Shown one piece after another: positions 37,022-46,216 of a stretch of DNA of 64,000 nucleotides. Positions within the stretch are counted from its first letter, which is position 1, and each line of letters starts with the position of its first letter. Source of the stretch: an uncultured Lachnospiraceae bacterium (lineage in GTDB: Bacteria; Bacillota; Clostridia; Lachnospirales; Lachnospiraceae); assembly GCA_949840805.1 (NCBI GenBank), contig CATKXR010000007.1:62001-126000 (forward strand), written 5' to 3'. The notes beneath the pieces are model-generated. The model was not told the origin of the DNA. It searched no databases and worked only from the letters and a program-made list of their open reading frames with translations. Position numbers and translations under genes: made by a program.

Positions 37022-38425
37022 ATGAGAGGAAAATTTAGCGAGGAATTGTTTTTGACAAATAAAACGGGAAGTGACCTGTACCATAAATATGCAGAGCATC
37101 TGCCGATCATTGATTATCATTGCCACCTGCAGCCGCAGGAAATGTATGAGAACCAGGAGTTTGAGGACCTGGGAGAAATGTGGCTTAGGGGAGATCATTA
37201 CAAATGGCGGGCTATGCGCTGTTTTGGCATTGATGAGAAATATATTACAGGGGATGCCAGTTATTATGAGAAATATATGGCGTTTGCTTCGGTGCTTCCC
37301 AAAATGATAGGGAATCCGATCTATATCTGGTGCGCCCTGGAGCTGAAGCGGTATTTTGACATTGACGAGCCGGTTTCTTCTGCCAATGCCCGGGAGATTT
37401 ATGACAAGACCAAAGAGCTGATTGCCAGGAATCACATGACGCGCCGTTGGTGTATGGAGCATTCTCATGTGGAACTGGTTTCCACGACGGAAGATCCCAT
37501 TGATACATTGGAGTATCATCAGAAGATGAAGGAAGACTCTTCTATGAAGACCCGGGTGATCAGCGCATTCCGCCCGGACCGGGCTATGTTTCTTGAGGAC
37601 CGGGAGTTTGGAGATTATATGAAGCTTCTGGGGAAGAGCGCTGGAAAAGAAATTGACAGTTTTGCCCGGATGCTGGAGGCGCTGGAAGGGCGGCTTCAGT
37701 TCTTCAGGAAGATTGGGACTACGGTTTCGGACGATGGGATTCCTTATTTTAAATGGGAGAACTATACGGAGAAGGAAGTGGAAGCCATCTGGAAGAAGGC
37801 TTTTACCGGGGAAGGGCTTACGCAAAAGGAATGCGACCAGTACCGGAGCGCCTTCCTGTTTGAGATGGGACGTATGTACTGCCGTAACGGATTTGTAATG
37901 CAGCTTCATATCGGAACTTATCTCAACGCGAATACATCAAAAGTGGAGGCTATCGGAAAGTCGACAGGATTTGACTGTACGGACAACCGTACCAGTGTGT
38001 ACAGCGTAGGGCAGCTTTTGGACAGACTGACCAGGATCGGGGAATTGCCAAAAACGATTTTGTATCCTCTTGACGGGACGAAGATCGAGAATTGGGCGGT
38101 GCTTGCCGCTGGTTTCTGCGAAGGCGGAACAAAGGCTAAGGTGCAGCTTGGGGCTCCCTGGTGGTTTAATGACCAGGCATTTGGGATTCAGCGTCAGTTC
38201 GAGGCCTGCGCCAATCTGTACCCGGTTTCCCTTTCCGTGGGAATGCTGACAGACAGCCGCAGTTTTATCAGCTATCCGCGGCATGAGCTGTACCGCCGTG
38301 TGCTGTGTGATTATTTTGGACGGCTGGTGGAGCGGGGAGAGTATTTTGGGAGCGAAGAAGATCTGAAGGAAATGATCGAGGATGTCTGTTACCGAAATGT
38401 AAAAGAGTTTTTTGGATTTGAGTGA
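37022..38425 (+). CDS. uxaC: Glucuronate isomerase
   Basis: PIIDYHCHLQPQEMYEN, WRAMRCFGI, STTEDPIDTLEYH, QLHIGTYLNAN. Confidence 0.94.
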   Translation: MRGKFSEELFLTNKTGSDLYHKYAEHLPIIDYHCHLQPQEMYENQEFEDLGEMWLRGDHYKWRAMRCFGIDEKYITGDASYYEKYMAFASVLPKMIGNPIYIWCALELKRYFDIDEPVSSANAREIYDKTKELIARNHMTRRWCMEHSHVELVSTTEDPIDTLEYHQKMKEDSSMKTRVISAFRPDRAMFLEDREFGDYMKLLGKSAGKEIDSFARMLEALEGRLQFFRKIGTTVSDDGIPYFKWENYTEKEVEAIWKKAFTGEGLTQKECDQYRSAFLFEMGRMYCRNGFVMQLHIGTYLNANTSKVEAIGKSTGFDCTDNRTSVYSVGQLLDRLTRIGELPKTILYPLDGTKIENWAVLAAGFCEGGTKAKVQLGAPWWFNDQAFGIQRQFEACANLYPVSLSVGMLTDSRSFISYPRHELYRRVLCDYFGRLVERGEYFGSEEDLKEMIEDVCYRNVKEFFGFE

Positions 38426-38438
38426 CAGATGGGAAATG

Positions 38439-38478
38439 GGACCGCAGTTTTGGAAAACCAGGACTGCGGTCCTTTTTT
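38439..38478 (+). terminator. Intrinsic terminator of uronate operon
   Basis: GGACCGCAGT...ACTGCGGTCC followed by TTTTTT. Confidence 0.85.
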
Positions 38479-38541
38479 GGGGATTGAATTTAAAGGGGGA
38501 ATATGGGATAATGTGAGGAAAGGCCAGGAGGTTAATCGGAT

Positions 38542-39324
38542 ATGAAAGTCAAATATTATGATATCGGGCTGAACCTGTTCTGCAGGCAATTTCCGGATCC
38601 GGAACGGATTGTGAAAAATGCGGCTGACGCCGGCGTATGTTGTATCCTGACCGGAACGGATCCTAAGGAAAACCGGTTGATTGACGGATTTGTCAGGGAG
38701 CACGAGGTCTATGGGACTGCCGGGATTCATCCCCACAACGCGGATTCTGCGAAAAAAGAGGATTTTGAACAGATTGAGCGTCTTATTGCGGAAAATGACA
38801 GGATTGTTGCCGTGGGAGAATGCGGGCTGGACTTTGACCGGATGTTTTCTGAACGGGACAATCAGATCCGGTGCCTGGAGAAGCATATCGTGCTGGCAGA
38901 GCGCCTGGATAAGCCCCTGTTTCTCCATGAGCGTGCAGCGGCGGAAGAATTTGTCCGAAGATTCCGGAAACATCCGGATGTCTGCAAAAAGTCTGTGGTC
39001 CACTGCTTTACCGGGAATAAAAGGACGCTGGACCAGTATTTATCCATGGGATTTTCCATCGGGATTACCGGGTGGATCTGTGATGACAAAAGGGGAGGTG
39101 AGCTGCGGGAGGCGGTGAAGATGATTCCTCCGGACAGGATTTTGGTCGAGACGGACGCGCCCTATCTGACGCCGCGCAATGTTTGCGGCCTGGCAAGGAC
39201 CAATGTGCCGGAGAATATCGTGTATGTGGTGCGGGAGCTGGCAAAATATATGAAAATAGAAGAGGAGGAGCTGATTGTTCATGCAAGGCAGAATACGGAG
39301 CGGATATTTGGTATATACCCGTGA
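38542..39324 (+). CDS. TatD family hydrolase
   Basis: DIGLNLFCRQF, TAGIHPHNAD, VAVGECGLDFDRMF, VVHCFTGNK, LVETDAPYLTP. Stop codon lies inside repeat copy 2. Confidence 0.92.
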   Translation: MKVKYYDIGLNLFCRQFPDPERIVKNAADAGVCCILTGTDPKENRLIDGFVREHEVYGTAGIHPHNADSAKKEDFEQIERLIAENDRIVAVGECGLDFDRMFSERDNQIRCLEKHIVLAERLDKPLFLHERAAAEEFVRRFRKHPDVCKKSVVHCFTGNKRTLDQYLSMGFSIGITGWICDDKRGGELREAVKMIPPDRILVETDAPYLTPRNVCGLARTNVPENIVYVVRELAKYMKIEEEELIVHARQNTERIFGIYP

Positions 39325-39405
39325 GCCAAATGATCTGCCAACACAGTTCCCATTTTTCTATAAATACATCGAATCATTTGGCAAATAAGTATGCTCGCGA
39401 GTATA
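39314..39405 (+). repeat. Dispersed ~92-bp inverted-repeat element, copy 2
   Basis: TATACCCGTGAGC...GCTCGCGAGTATA terminal inverted repeats; inner GCCAAATGAT/ATCATTTGGC. Confidence 0.85.
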
Positions 39406-39422
39406 AAAGGAGGAGATACTTT

Positions 39423-39704
39423 ATGAGAATCGCGGCGTTGAAAATAAGGCTGTACGCTCCATGGGTCCATTCGCTGAAGGAGAAGAGGATGATTGTCAAA
39501 AGTATTCTGGCAAAAATCCGCAATAAGTTCCAGGTGTCGGCCGCGGAGGTGGAGGACCAGGACGTCCATCAGTCGGTGGTGATCGGCGTGGCGGCGATCG
39601 TACCTCACAGCGCCCAGGCGGACAGCATGATGGATGAGATTGTCCGTTTCGTGGAGCAGAATACGGAGGCGGAGATCGTGGCGGAGGAGAGAGAAATCAG
39701 ATAG
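39423..39704 (+). CDS. DUF503 domain-containing protein
   Basis: LYAPWVHSLKEKRMIVKSILAKIRNKFQVSAAEVEDQDVHQSVVIGVA. Confidence 0.88.
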   Translation: MRIAALKIRLYAPWVHSLKEKRMIVKSILAKIRNKFQVSAAEVEDQDVHQSVVIGVAAIVPHSAQADSMMDEIVRFVEQNTEAEIVAEEREIR

Positions 39705-39714
39705 GGAGGGCGAA

Positions 39715-40626
39715 ATGTCTCAGGGAAAAATGAGTGGTTTCAAACAGGACAATACCATGCGGGGAGTGCTGATGATTATTTTGTCGGCATTTTGCTTTGC
39801 CTGCATGAATGTACTCGTGCGGCTGGCCGGCGACATACCGTCAGTCCAGAAAAGTTTTTTCCGGAATCTGGTGGCAGCGGTGTTTGCGGGAGCGATTCTA
39901 TGGAAAGAGAGGGTGCCTGTTCAGATAAAAAAGGAGGCAAGGCTGTCTCTGGGGGCAAGGTGCCTTTTCGGGACTATTGGCATTCTCTGCAATTTTTATG
40001 CAGTGGACCATCTGCTGGTGGCGGATGCGTCCATATTGAATAAGCTGTCGCCCTTTTTTGCCATTATTTTTTCCTATTTGCTGCTGAAGGAGAGGATTGC
40101 ATTTTTTCAGGCTGTGTGTGTGGGAGCGGCTTTTGCTGGCTGCCTTTTTGTTGTAAAGCCGGGATTCCAGAACACGGCGCTGTTTCCGGCCATGGTCGGA
40201 GTGTGCGGCGGGCTTGGGGCGGGGATTGCCTATACCATGGTGCGCAGGCTCGGCTCTATGGGAGTTAAGGGGCCTGTGATTGTTTTTTATTTTTCGCTGT
40301 CTTCCTGTTTGGTTGTGGTGCCGTGGATTATGATACATTTTACACCCATGGATTTGCGTCAGCTGATGATTCTGCTGATGGCAGGGGTGTGCGCGGCCGG
40401 CGGACAGTTTTCCATAACCGTGGCTTATACTTATGCACCGGCAAGAAAAATCTCCATATATGATTATTCTCAGATTATTTTTGCCACCGTTTTGGGTTAT
40501 GTGATGTTCGGGGAGATACCGGACAGGTATAGTTTTGTGGGATATGCCCTGATTGTGGCTGCTTCCCTGGCGATGTTTATCCATAACCGCCGGGCGGAGA
40601 GGAAAACAGAGGAAAAGAAACGATAG
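39715..40626 (+). CDS. DMT family (EamA) transporter
   Basis: Multiple TM helices with EamA repeats (LSPFFAIIFSYLLLKERI; YDYSQIIFATVLGYVMFGEIPD). Confidence 0.9.
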   Translation: MSQGKMSGFKQDNTMRGVLMIILSAFCFACMNVLVRLAGDIPSVQKSFFRNLVAAVFAGAILWKERVPVQIKKEARLSLGARCLFGTIGILCNFYAVDHLLVADASILNKLSPFFAIIFSYLLLKERIAFFQAVCVGAAFAGCLFVVKPGFQNTALFPAMVGVCGGLGAGIAYTMVRRLGSMGVKGPVIVFYFSLSSCLVVVPWIMIHFTPMDLRQLMILLMAGVCAAGGQFSITVAYTYAPARKISIYDYSQIIFATVLGYVMFGEIPDRYSFVGYALIVAASLAMFIHNRRAERKTEEKKR

Positions 40627-40646
40627 AGCGGGAAGGAGACTTGATT

Positions 40647-41006
40647 ATGGGACTTTTGGGAAATATGATTTGGTTTATCTGCGGAGGTTTGGTCAGCGGT
40701 TTGAGCTGGTTCCTGGCTGGCTGCCTGTGGTGTATCACGGTTGTTGGGATACCGGTGGGGCTGCAGTGCTTTAAGATTGCGGGCCTGAGCTTTTTTCCAT
40801 TTGGGAAAGAGGTGGTGTATGGCGGCGGGGCAGGATCGTTTCTGCTTAATATCATCTGGATCTTGGTGTCGGGACTGCCGCTGGCCCTGGAGCATCTGGC
40901 ACTCGGGCTTTTGTTGTGCGTGACGGTGATCGGGATTCCCTTTGGCCTGCAGCAGTTCAAGCTGGCAAAGCTGGCGTTGATGCCGTTTGGGGCGGAGGTT
41001 TATTGA
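40647..41006 (+). CDS. YccF-domain membrane protein
   Basis: CLWCITVVGIPVGLQCFKIAGLSFFPFG duplicated motif. Confidence 0.88.
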   Translation: MGLLGNMIWFICGGLVSGLSWFLAGCLWCITVVGIPVGLQCFKIAGLSFFPFGKEVVYGGGAGSFLLNIIWILVSGLPLALEHLALGLLLCVTVIGIPFGLQQFKLAKLALMPFGAEVY

Positions 41007-41007
41007 G

Positions 41008-42072
41008 ATGGACTGGGAGAAACTGATACAGACAAAGAAGTATGATTTTCTGCGGGCCAATCCCCGGCTGGGAGAGAGGATCATGCTGCTGGGGCTGGGG
41101 GGAAGCCATGCTTACGGGACGAGCCAGGAGGGGAGTGACATTGACCTCCGGGGTGTCACCCTGCAGATGCCTTCTGACCTGATCGGCATGACCCGGTTTG
41201 AGCAGTATGAGGACGGCGGGACGGATACGGTGATTTACGGGTTTAACAAGATCATCCGGCTTTTGCTGGAATGCAATCCCAACATCTGTGAGATCCTGGG
41301 TCTGGATGAGGATCAATATCTGATCCGGTCTAAGTGGGGGCAGGAACTGATTGACAACCGGGGGCTTTTTCTCTCCAAGCGGGCGATCAAATCTTTTGGA
41401 GGATATGCGGATGCCCAGCTCCGCCGCCTGCAGAATGCCCTGGCGAGAGATTCCATGGCCCAGAGCGAGCGGGAGGGACATATTTTAAAGTCGGTCAGGA
41501 ACGCGCTGGAGGATTTCAACCGCCGGTATCGCACCTTTGAGAAGGGAAGCATCCGTCTCTATATTGATAAGGCGGAGAATCCTGAGCTGGATACGGAGAT
41601 TTTTGTGGATGCCTGTTACCAACATATGCCTCTGAGAGATTACAATGGAATGACGGGGGCCATGCGGTCGGTGCTCCATGATTATGAAAAGCTGGGAAAG
41701 CGGAACAGGAAGAAGGATGACGTCCATCTGAACAAGCATGCCATGCATCTGATCCGGCTGTTTATGATGGCGGTGGATATTCTGGAGCAGGGGGAGATCC
41801 GCACCCACCGCAGGGAAGATTTGGATCTGCTGATGCAGATACGGCAGGGAAAATTCCGGCAGGCAAACGGCGCTTTCTCGCCGGAATTTTATGAGATACT
41901 GGATGATTATGAGCGGAAGCTGGAGGAGGCCGCCGCTGCCACCCGTCTCCCGGACAATCCGGATATGGAGAAGGTGGAGGCATATGTGGAGCGGGTGAAC
42001 CGGTATGTGGTGACGGGGGAAGCCTTAGTGCAACACTGTACCAGGGAAAGGAACAAAGAAAAGCGTGAATGA
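41008..42072 (+). CDS. RlaP/YcgL-like DNA-polymerase-beta superfamily nucleotidyltransferase (paralog 1)
   Basis: LLGLGGSHAYGTSQEGSDIDLRGVTL NTase motif; IYGFNKIIRLLLECNPNICEIL. Confidence 0.8.
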   Translation: MDWEKLIQTKKYDFLRANPRLGERIMLLGLGGSHAYGTSQEGSDIDLRGVTLQMPSDLIGMTRFEQYEDGGTDTVIYGFNKIIRLLLECNPNICEILGLDEDQYLIRSKWGQELIDNRGLFLSKRAIKSFGGYADAQLRRLQNALARDSMAQSEREGHILKSVRNALEDFNRRYRTFEKGSIRLYIDKAENPELDTEIFVDACYQHMPLRDYNGMTGAMRSVLHDYEKLGKRNRKKDDVHLNKHAMHLIRLFMMAVDILEQGEIRTHRREDLDLLMQIRQGKFRQANGAFSPEFYEILDDYERKLEEAAAATRLPDNPDMEKVEAYVERVNRYVVTGEALVQHCTRERNKEKRE

Positions 42073-42838
42073 GATCAAACGGATCATCAATGAAAAATTA
42101 AAGGAGATCGAAAGGCGGGAGAATGTCCATATTCTTCATGCCGTGGAGTCGGGAAGCCGGGCGTGGGGATTTGCCTCGCCGGACAGTGACTATGACGTGC
42201 GGTTTATCTATGTGAGGCCGATGGAGGATTACCTGCGGCTGGATGAGGCCCGGGATGTGATCGAGTGGCAGCTTGATGAGGTGCTGGATATCAATGGATG
42301 GGATCTGAAAAAGGCCATGAGGCAGTTTGCCAGGGGAAACGCCACGCTTTTTGAGTGGAGCGGCTCTCCGGAAATTTATCTCACCACGGATGCGTGGGGA
42401 CAGGTGAAAGAGGCGTCCACGGCGTATTTTTCGGAGAAATCGGCGGTGGGCCACTATTATGGCATGGCTGCCAATACATACCGGGATTATCTCTGCGGCG
42501 GGACGGTCAGCTACAAAAAGTATTTTTATGCATTGCGGCCGTTGTTTGCAGCCATGTATATCGAGCAGTTCCATCATGTGCCGCCGGTCCGTTTTGCGGA
42601 TTTGACGGGGATTGAGGTGGGAGAGGAGCTGAGAGAGGCTGTTGCCGAGCTGCTGGACAGGAAGAAATACACGGGAGAGAGGGAGCTAAAGCCCCACATG
42701 CCCGTGATCCGCCGGTTTATTGAGGAGGAGCTGGAGAGGCAAAAGCAGATCGTGGACCGGCTGCCGGACGACCATAATAAGGACTGGACTGCGCTGAATG
42801 TTTGTTTTCGGAGGGTGATTGGATATGGGGAAAAATAA
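42065..42838 (+). CDS. RlaP/YcgL-like nucleotidyltransferase (paralog 2)
   Basis: AVESGSRAWGFASPDSDYDVRFIYVRP; DINGWDLKKAMRQFARGNATLFEWSGSPEIY. Overlaps the previous gene by 8 bp. Confidence 0.85.
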   Translation: MNEIKRIINEKLKEIERRENVHILHAVESGSRAWGFASPDSDYDVRFIYVRPMEDYLRLDEARDVIEWQLDEVLDINGWDLKKAMRQFARGNATLFEWSGSPEIYLTTDAWGQVKEASTAYFSEKSAVGHYYGMAANTYRDYLCGGTVSYKKYFYALRPLFAAMYIEQFHHVPPVRFADLTGIEVGEELREAVAELLDRKKYTGERELKPHMPVIRRFIEEELERQKQIVDRLPDDHNKDWTALNVCFRRVIGYGEK

Positions 42839-43373
42839 TAAAGACCTGGATCGCGCAAGCAAATACATCAGCCTGATTCTGCGCCACCATCCGGAGGCAA
42901 TCGGAATCACTCTGGATGAGCATGGATGGGCGGATGTGGAACAATTGGTCCGGGGAGTGCAAAAGACAAGGCCGTTTGACCGGGAAATGCTGGAAGAGAT
43001 TGTGCGGACAGATGAAAAGCAGCGTTATTCCTTTAATCAGGATAAAACAAGGATCCGCGCAAACCAGGGGCATTCCGTCCCTGTGGATGTGGAGCTGCCG
43101 GCTGCAGAGCCGCCGGAATATCTGTATCATGGAACCGGGCGGAAATATGTGGAATCCATTGACCGGACGGGCCTGGTGCCAAAGGGAAGACTGTATGTCC
43201 ATCTTTCCGGAGATGTGGATACGGCAGCCAAGGTGGGGAGCCGTCACGGACAGCCGGTGGTTTACCGGGTCGGCAGCGGCCGGATGAAAAGGGACGGGCA
43301 TGTGTTTTACCGGTCGGTGAACGGAGTATGGCTGGTAAAGGCTGTGCCGGTGGAGTATCTGGAGAAACAATGA
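42825..43373 (+). CDS. kptA: RNA 2'-phosphotransferase (KptA/Tpt1)
   Basis: ASKYISLILRHHPEAIGITLDEHGWADVEQL, SFNQDKTRIRANQGHSVPVD, LYHGT, GLVPKGRLYVHLS. Overlaps the upstream gene. Confidence 0.93.
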   Translation: MGKNNKDLDRASKYISLILRHHPEAIGITLDEHGWADVEQLVRGVQKTRPFDREMLEEIVRTDEKQRYSFNQDKTRIRANQGHSVPVDVELPAAEPPEYLYHGTGRKYVESIDRTGLVPKGRLYVHLSGDVDTAAKVGSRHGQPVVYRVGSGRMKRDGHVFYRSVNGVWLVKAVPVEYLEKQ

Positions 43374-43492
43374 CGGAAGTGTTACAGTAAAGATTATTTT
43401 TTCCGGGAAAAAGAACATGCCAGAGAGCCGGAAGCGGAGGGAAGATTGACCGGAGAGGCAAAAATACGGAGAGGAAAGCAGAGGTAAATACT

Positions 43493-44413
43493 ATGACAAA
43501 TAGAAAGGCTTCTCCAATGATTCGGGTGACAAGAGACCATGTGATTTACGCATTCAGCAAGACTGATGAACCGGCGGCATTTGCGGAGCCGGGGGAGTGC
43601 GTGGAGCTGGAGACTTATGACTGCTATCAGGGAGTGATGTTAAAGGAGGGGAGTACCTTCCGGGATTTTGACCGCCGCTTCGGCAATCCGGCTACGGGGC
43701 CGGTGTTCGTCCGTTCGGCCATGCCGGGAGATACCCTGAAAATTCAGATTCAGAAGCTGGAGCTGGGGCCGGTGGGCATACTGGATATCGGAGGAAACAG
43801 CGGAGCCTTAAAGGAGGCATTTGCCGGGCGGGAGCCGGTGATTAAGCGGCTTTCTGTGAAAGACGGAATGATTGATTATGAGGGGATTTTTGTGCCGGCA
43901 AAGCCTATGATTGGCGTGATCGGCGTGGCTCCGGCGGGAGAGCCGGTGGGAACTTTGACGCCTATGGATCACGGCGGCAATATGGACTGCACGAGGATTG
44001 AGGAGGGAGCTACCTTGTATCTGCCGGTCAGCGTGGAGGGAGCGCTGCTTTCCGTCGGTGATTTTCACGCCGTCATGGGTGAGGGCGAGGTGGCCAACTG
44101 CGGCGTGGAGATCGAGGGGCGCGCGGTGCTGAAGGTGGATGTACTGAAAAAGACCGGCATTACTTACCCCATGCTGGAGAATCCGGATCAATGGATCACC
44201 ATTGCCTATGGAGATACCCTGGATGAAGCGTCTCACAAGGCAGTAATGCAGATGTTTTCGTTTTTGTGCCGGAAAAAGGGACTGAGTGAGGTGGATGCAG
44301 GGATGCTGATGGATATGGCGGGCGATCTGATGGTATGCCAGATTGTCAATCCCAAAAAGACGGTGCGGATGGAGGTGCCGAAGTGGCTGGTGGAGAAGCT
44401 GAGAAGAGTGTAA
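43493..44413 (+). CDS. Acetamidase/formamidase family protein
   Basis: DHGGNMDCTRIEEGATLYLPV, GDFHAVMGEGEVANCGVEIEG. Confidence 0.9.
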   Translation: MTNRKASPMIRVTRDHVIYAFSKTDEPAAFAEPGECVELETYDCYQGVMLKEGSTFRDFDRRFGNPATGPVFVRSAMPGDTLKIQIQKLELGPVGILDIGGNSGALKEAFAGREPVIKRLSVKDGMIDYEGIFVPAKPMIGVIGVAPAGEPVGTLTPMDHGGNMDCTRIEEGATLYLPVSVEGALLSVGDFHAVMGEGEVANCGVEIEGRAVLKVDVLKKTGITYPMLENPDQWITIAYGDTLDEASHKAVMQMFSFLCRKKGLSEVDAGMLMDMAGDLMVCQIVNPKKTVRMEVPKWLVEKLRRV

Positions 44414-44430
44414 AAAAGAAGAATTTTCTG

Positions 44431-44940
44431 ATGGCTTTTTTGGCTTTTTTTCTGATTTTCGGGATGTGGTACTACAGAAGATATCAATATATGCGTTTAG
44501 ACGTATTGGAATTTCGTCTGTCAGGCATCCGTTTAGAATTGCCATGCACAATCGCCGATATTGAGATGTGCGGCTACCATGTAAATGATTTTACTGGCGA
44601 GTGTGATAAGAATGAGATTGGATTAGGAACCATTCATATCACGCAGGATGAGAAAGGCAGGGTGTGCGAAATTTATACGGATGATATTTTTTGTGATTTG
44701 GAAATCTATGGTAATATTGACATAGGATTTGCACGGAATCAGGGAAGAAAGAAAACAAGAGGGTTTGTCGATGCGATAGAACGTATTGAAAAGTTATATG
44801 GGGAACCGGAAGAGGAAGACGACAAGTCCAGGACATACATAAAGTACAAGAGCGAAAACGAATATGCATACATTACAATAGACGGATCGTTCTATATTTC
44901 CCGACTCGGAATTGTTGCCGGTAAATCATCCTCCCAATGA
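44431..44940 (+). CDS. Hypothetical single-TM protein
   Basis: TM segment MAFLAFFLIFGMWYY followed by a soluble domain. Start uncertain (track ORF from 44335 overlaps the amidase). Confidence 0.55.
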   Translation: MAFLAFFLIFGMWYYRRYQYMRLDVLEFRLSGIRLELPCTIADIEMCGYHVNDFTGECDKNEIGLGTIHITQDEKGRVCEIYTDDIFCDLEIYGNIDIGFARNQGRKKTRGFVDAIERIEKLYGEPEEEDDKSRTYIKYKSENEYAYITIDGSFYISRLGIVAGKSSSQ

Positions 44941-45113
44941 CAGAGGGAGAAGCAGGCCGGGCATCACAGATATCGGGCGATTTATTCACCGGAATTCATG
45001 CAATGTTGTATTCGGAGCGGATGCTGCTGTCGGTCAGAATGGAAAATTTGTGGCCGGAAGATCATTGAAAGGCAGGCGGAGCGTGTATTGGGTAACGCTC
45101 CGCTTTCTCTTTC

Positions 45114-45206
45114 TATAACCCATGAGCCAAATGATTTGCCAAAATATTCTCATTATTTCAGGAAAAACAGTCAGTTGTTTGGTTGATAAGTATGCTCGTG
45201 GGTATA
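45114..45206 (+). repeat. Dispersed ~92-bp inverted-repeat element, copy 3 (divergent)
   Basis: TATAACCCATGAGCCAAATGATTTGCC...GATAAGTATGCTCGTGGGTATA. Confidence 0.7.
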
Positions 45207-45221
45207 TTTTATGGTTAAAAA

Positions 45222-45953
45222 TCACAGGCGGCCGTCCTTCTCAAGCTTGATGGATTGCTGTAAATATCCCAGGCAGTCTGCGGCCAGACGCCGGTAGGAA
45301 TACCCGCCTGCCAAAAAGACATCCTTCATGGAAAGCCACACAACCGTCATGGTGGCTTCCATCAGCAGAATGCGCAGCAGCCTTTCCAGTGGATGGGATT
45401 TCAGCTTATATAAGGTATGGGACTGAAAAACAATGTGCGGCAATTCATCCTTGAGCATTTGCCGGCAGATGCTTTTTAAGGCAGGGGAGGGAACACATGC
45501 GGCCAGCGCCCGGTAGTAGGATAAGGCGATCATCTCAGCAGTCACCAGGACAATAATTTCTGATCTCAGCCCACCCGTTTTCCGCAGGAAACGGAACACA
45601 TCATCCAGAAAAGAGTGAGGGCGGGCGGGGATCTGATGATAGTTCATAAATTTTTTAAGATACGCGGAATGCCAGTTTTCCTCCCGGATAAACCATTTCA
45701 TAGCTTCCGGATATTCCGGCGCATGATTGCGGCCGGCGTAACGCCTCGCACAGTGAAGAAGGAACCGTCCTTCGGAGGCTTCACCTTTCTGGAAGCTTTG
45801 GATGGAAGGAGAGATCAGCTTTTTTTCCTGCGGGGTCAGTTCTGGTTCTTCAGTAAAATCAATCTGCAGGCGGTGATTGTTGTTGGATTCAAAATGGGCC
45901 GCCCAGTTGAACCGGGATAAATCTCTCATAGGGAGAGTGGACAGTAATATCAT
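45222..45953 (-). CDS. Ferritin-like/diiron-type helical protein
   Basis: Repeated helices with E..H ligand-like motifs (EENWHSAYLKKFM; KDELPHIVFQSHTLYKL). Confidence 0.5.
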   Translation of the reverse strand: MILLSTLPMRDLSRFNWAAHFESNNNHRLQIDFTEEPELTPQEKKLISPSIQSFQKGEASEGRFLLHCARRYAGRNHAPEYPEAMKWFIREENWHSAYLKKFMNYHQIPARPHSFLDDVFRFLRKTGGLRSEIIVLVTAEMIALSYYRALAACVPSPALKSICRQMLKDELPHIVFQSHTLYKLKSHPLERLLRILLMEATMTVVWLSMKDVFLAGGYSYRRLAADCLGYLQQSIKLEKDGRL

Positions 45954-46216
45954 GACAAAATACCTCTTTGTAAATATGTATAGGTTGTATCCTTCATTTC
46001 AGGCTTCTTTTTTCCTGTTTTTGTTGGTTTTAATGTTATGTATTGCCATGCAGGCATACCAAGCATGGCCTTTTGTCTTTGGTATCATATAATAAAATTC
46101 AGGAAACGTCAATATGAAGCCGTGACAATAGCGTGTTGCAAATGGATTTCAGGAATGTTATAATGATAGTATCACAGTTTTTGATTTTTGTTTTACAGGA
46201 AATTAAGGAGAAAAGA

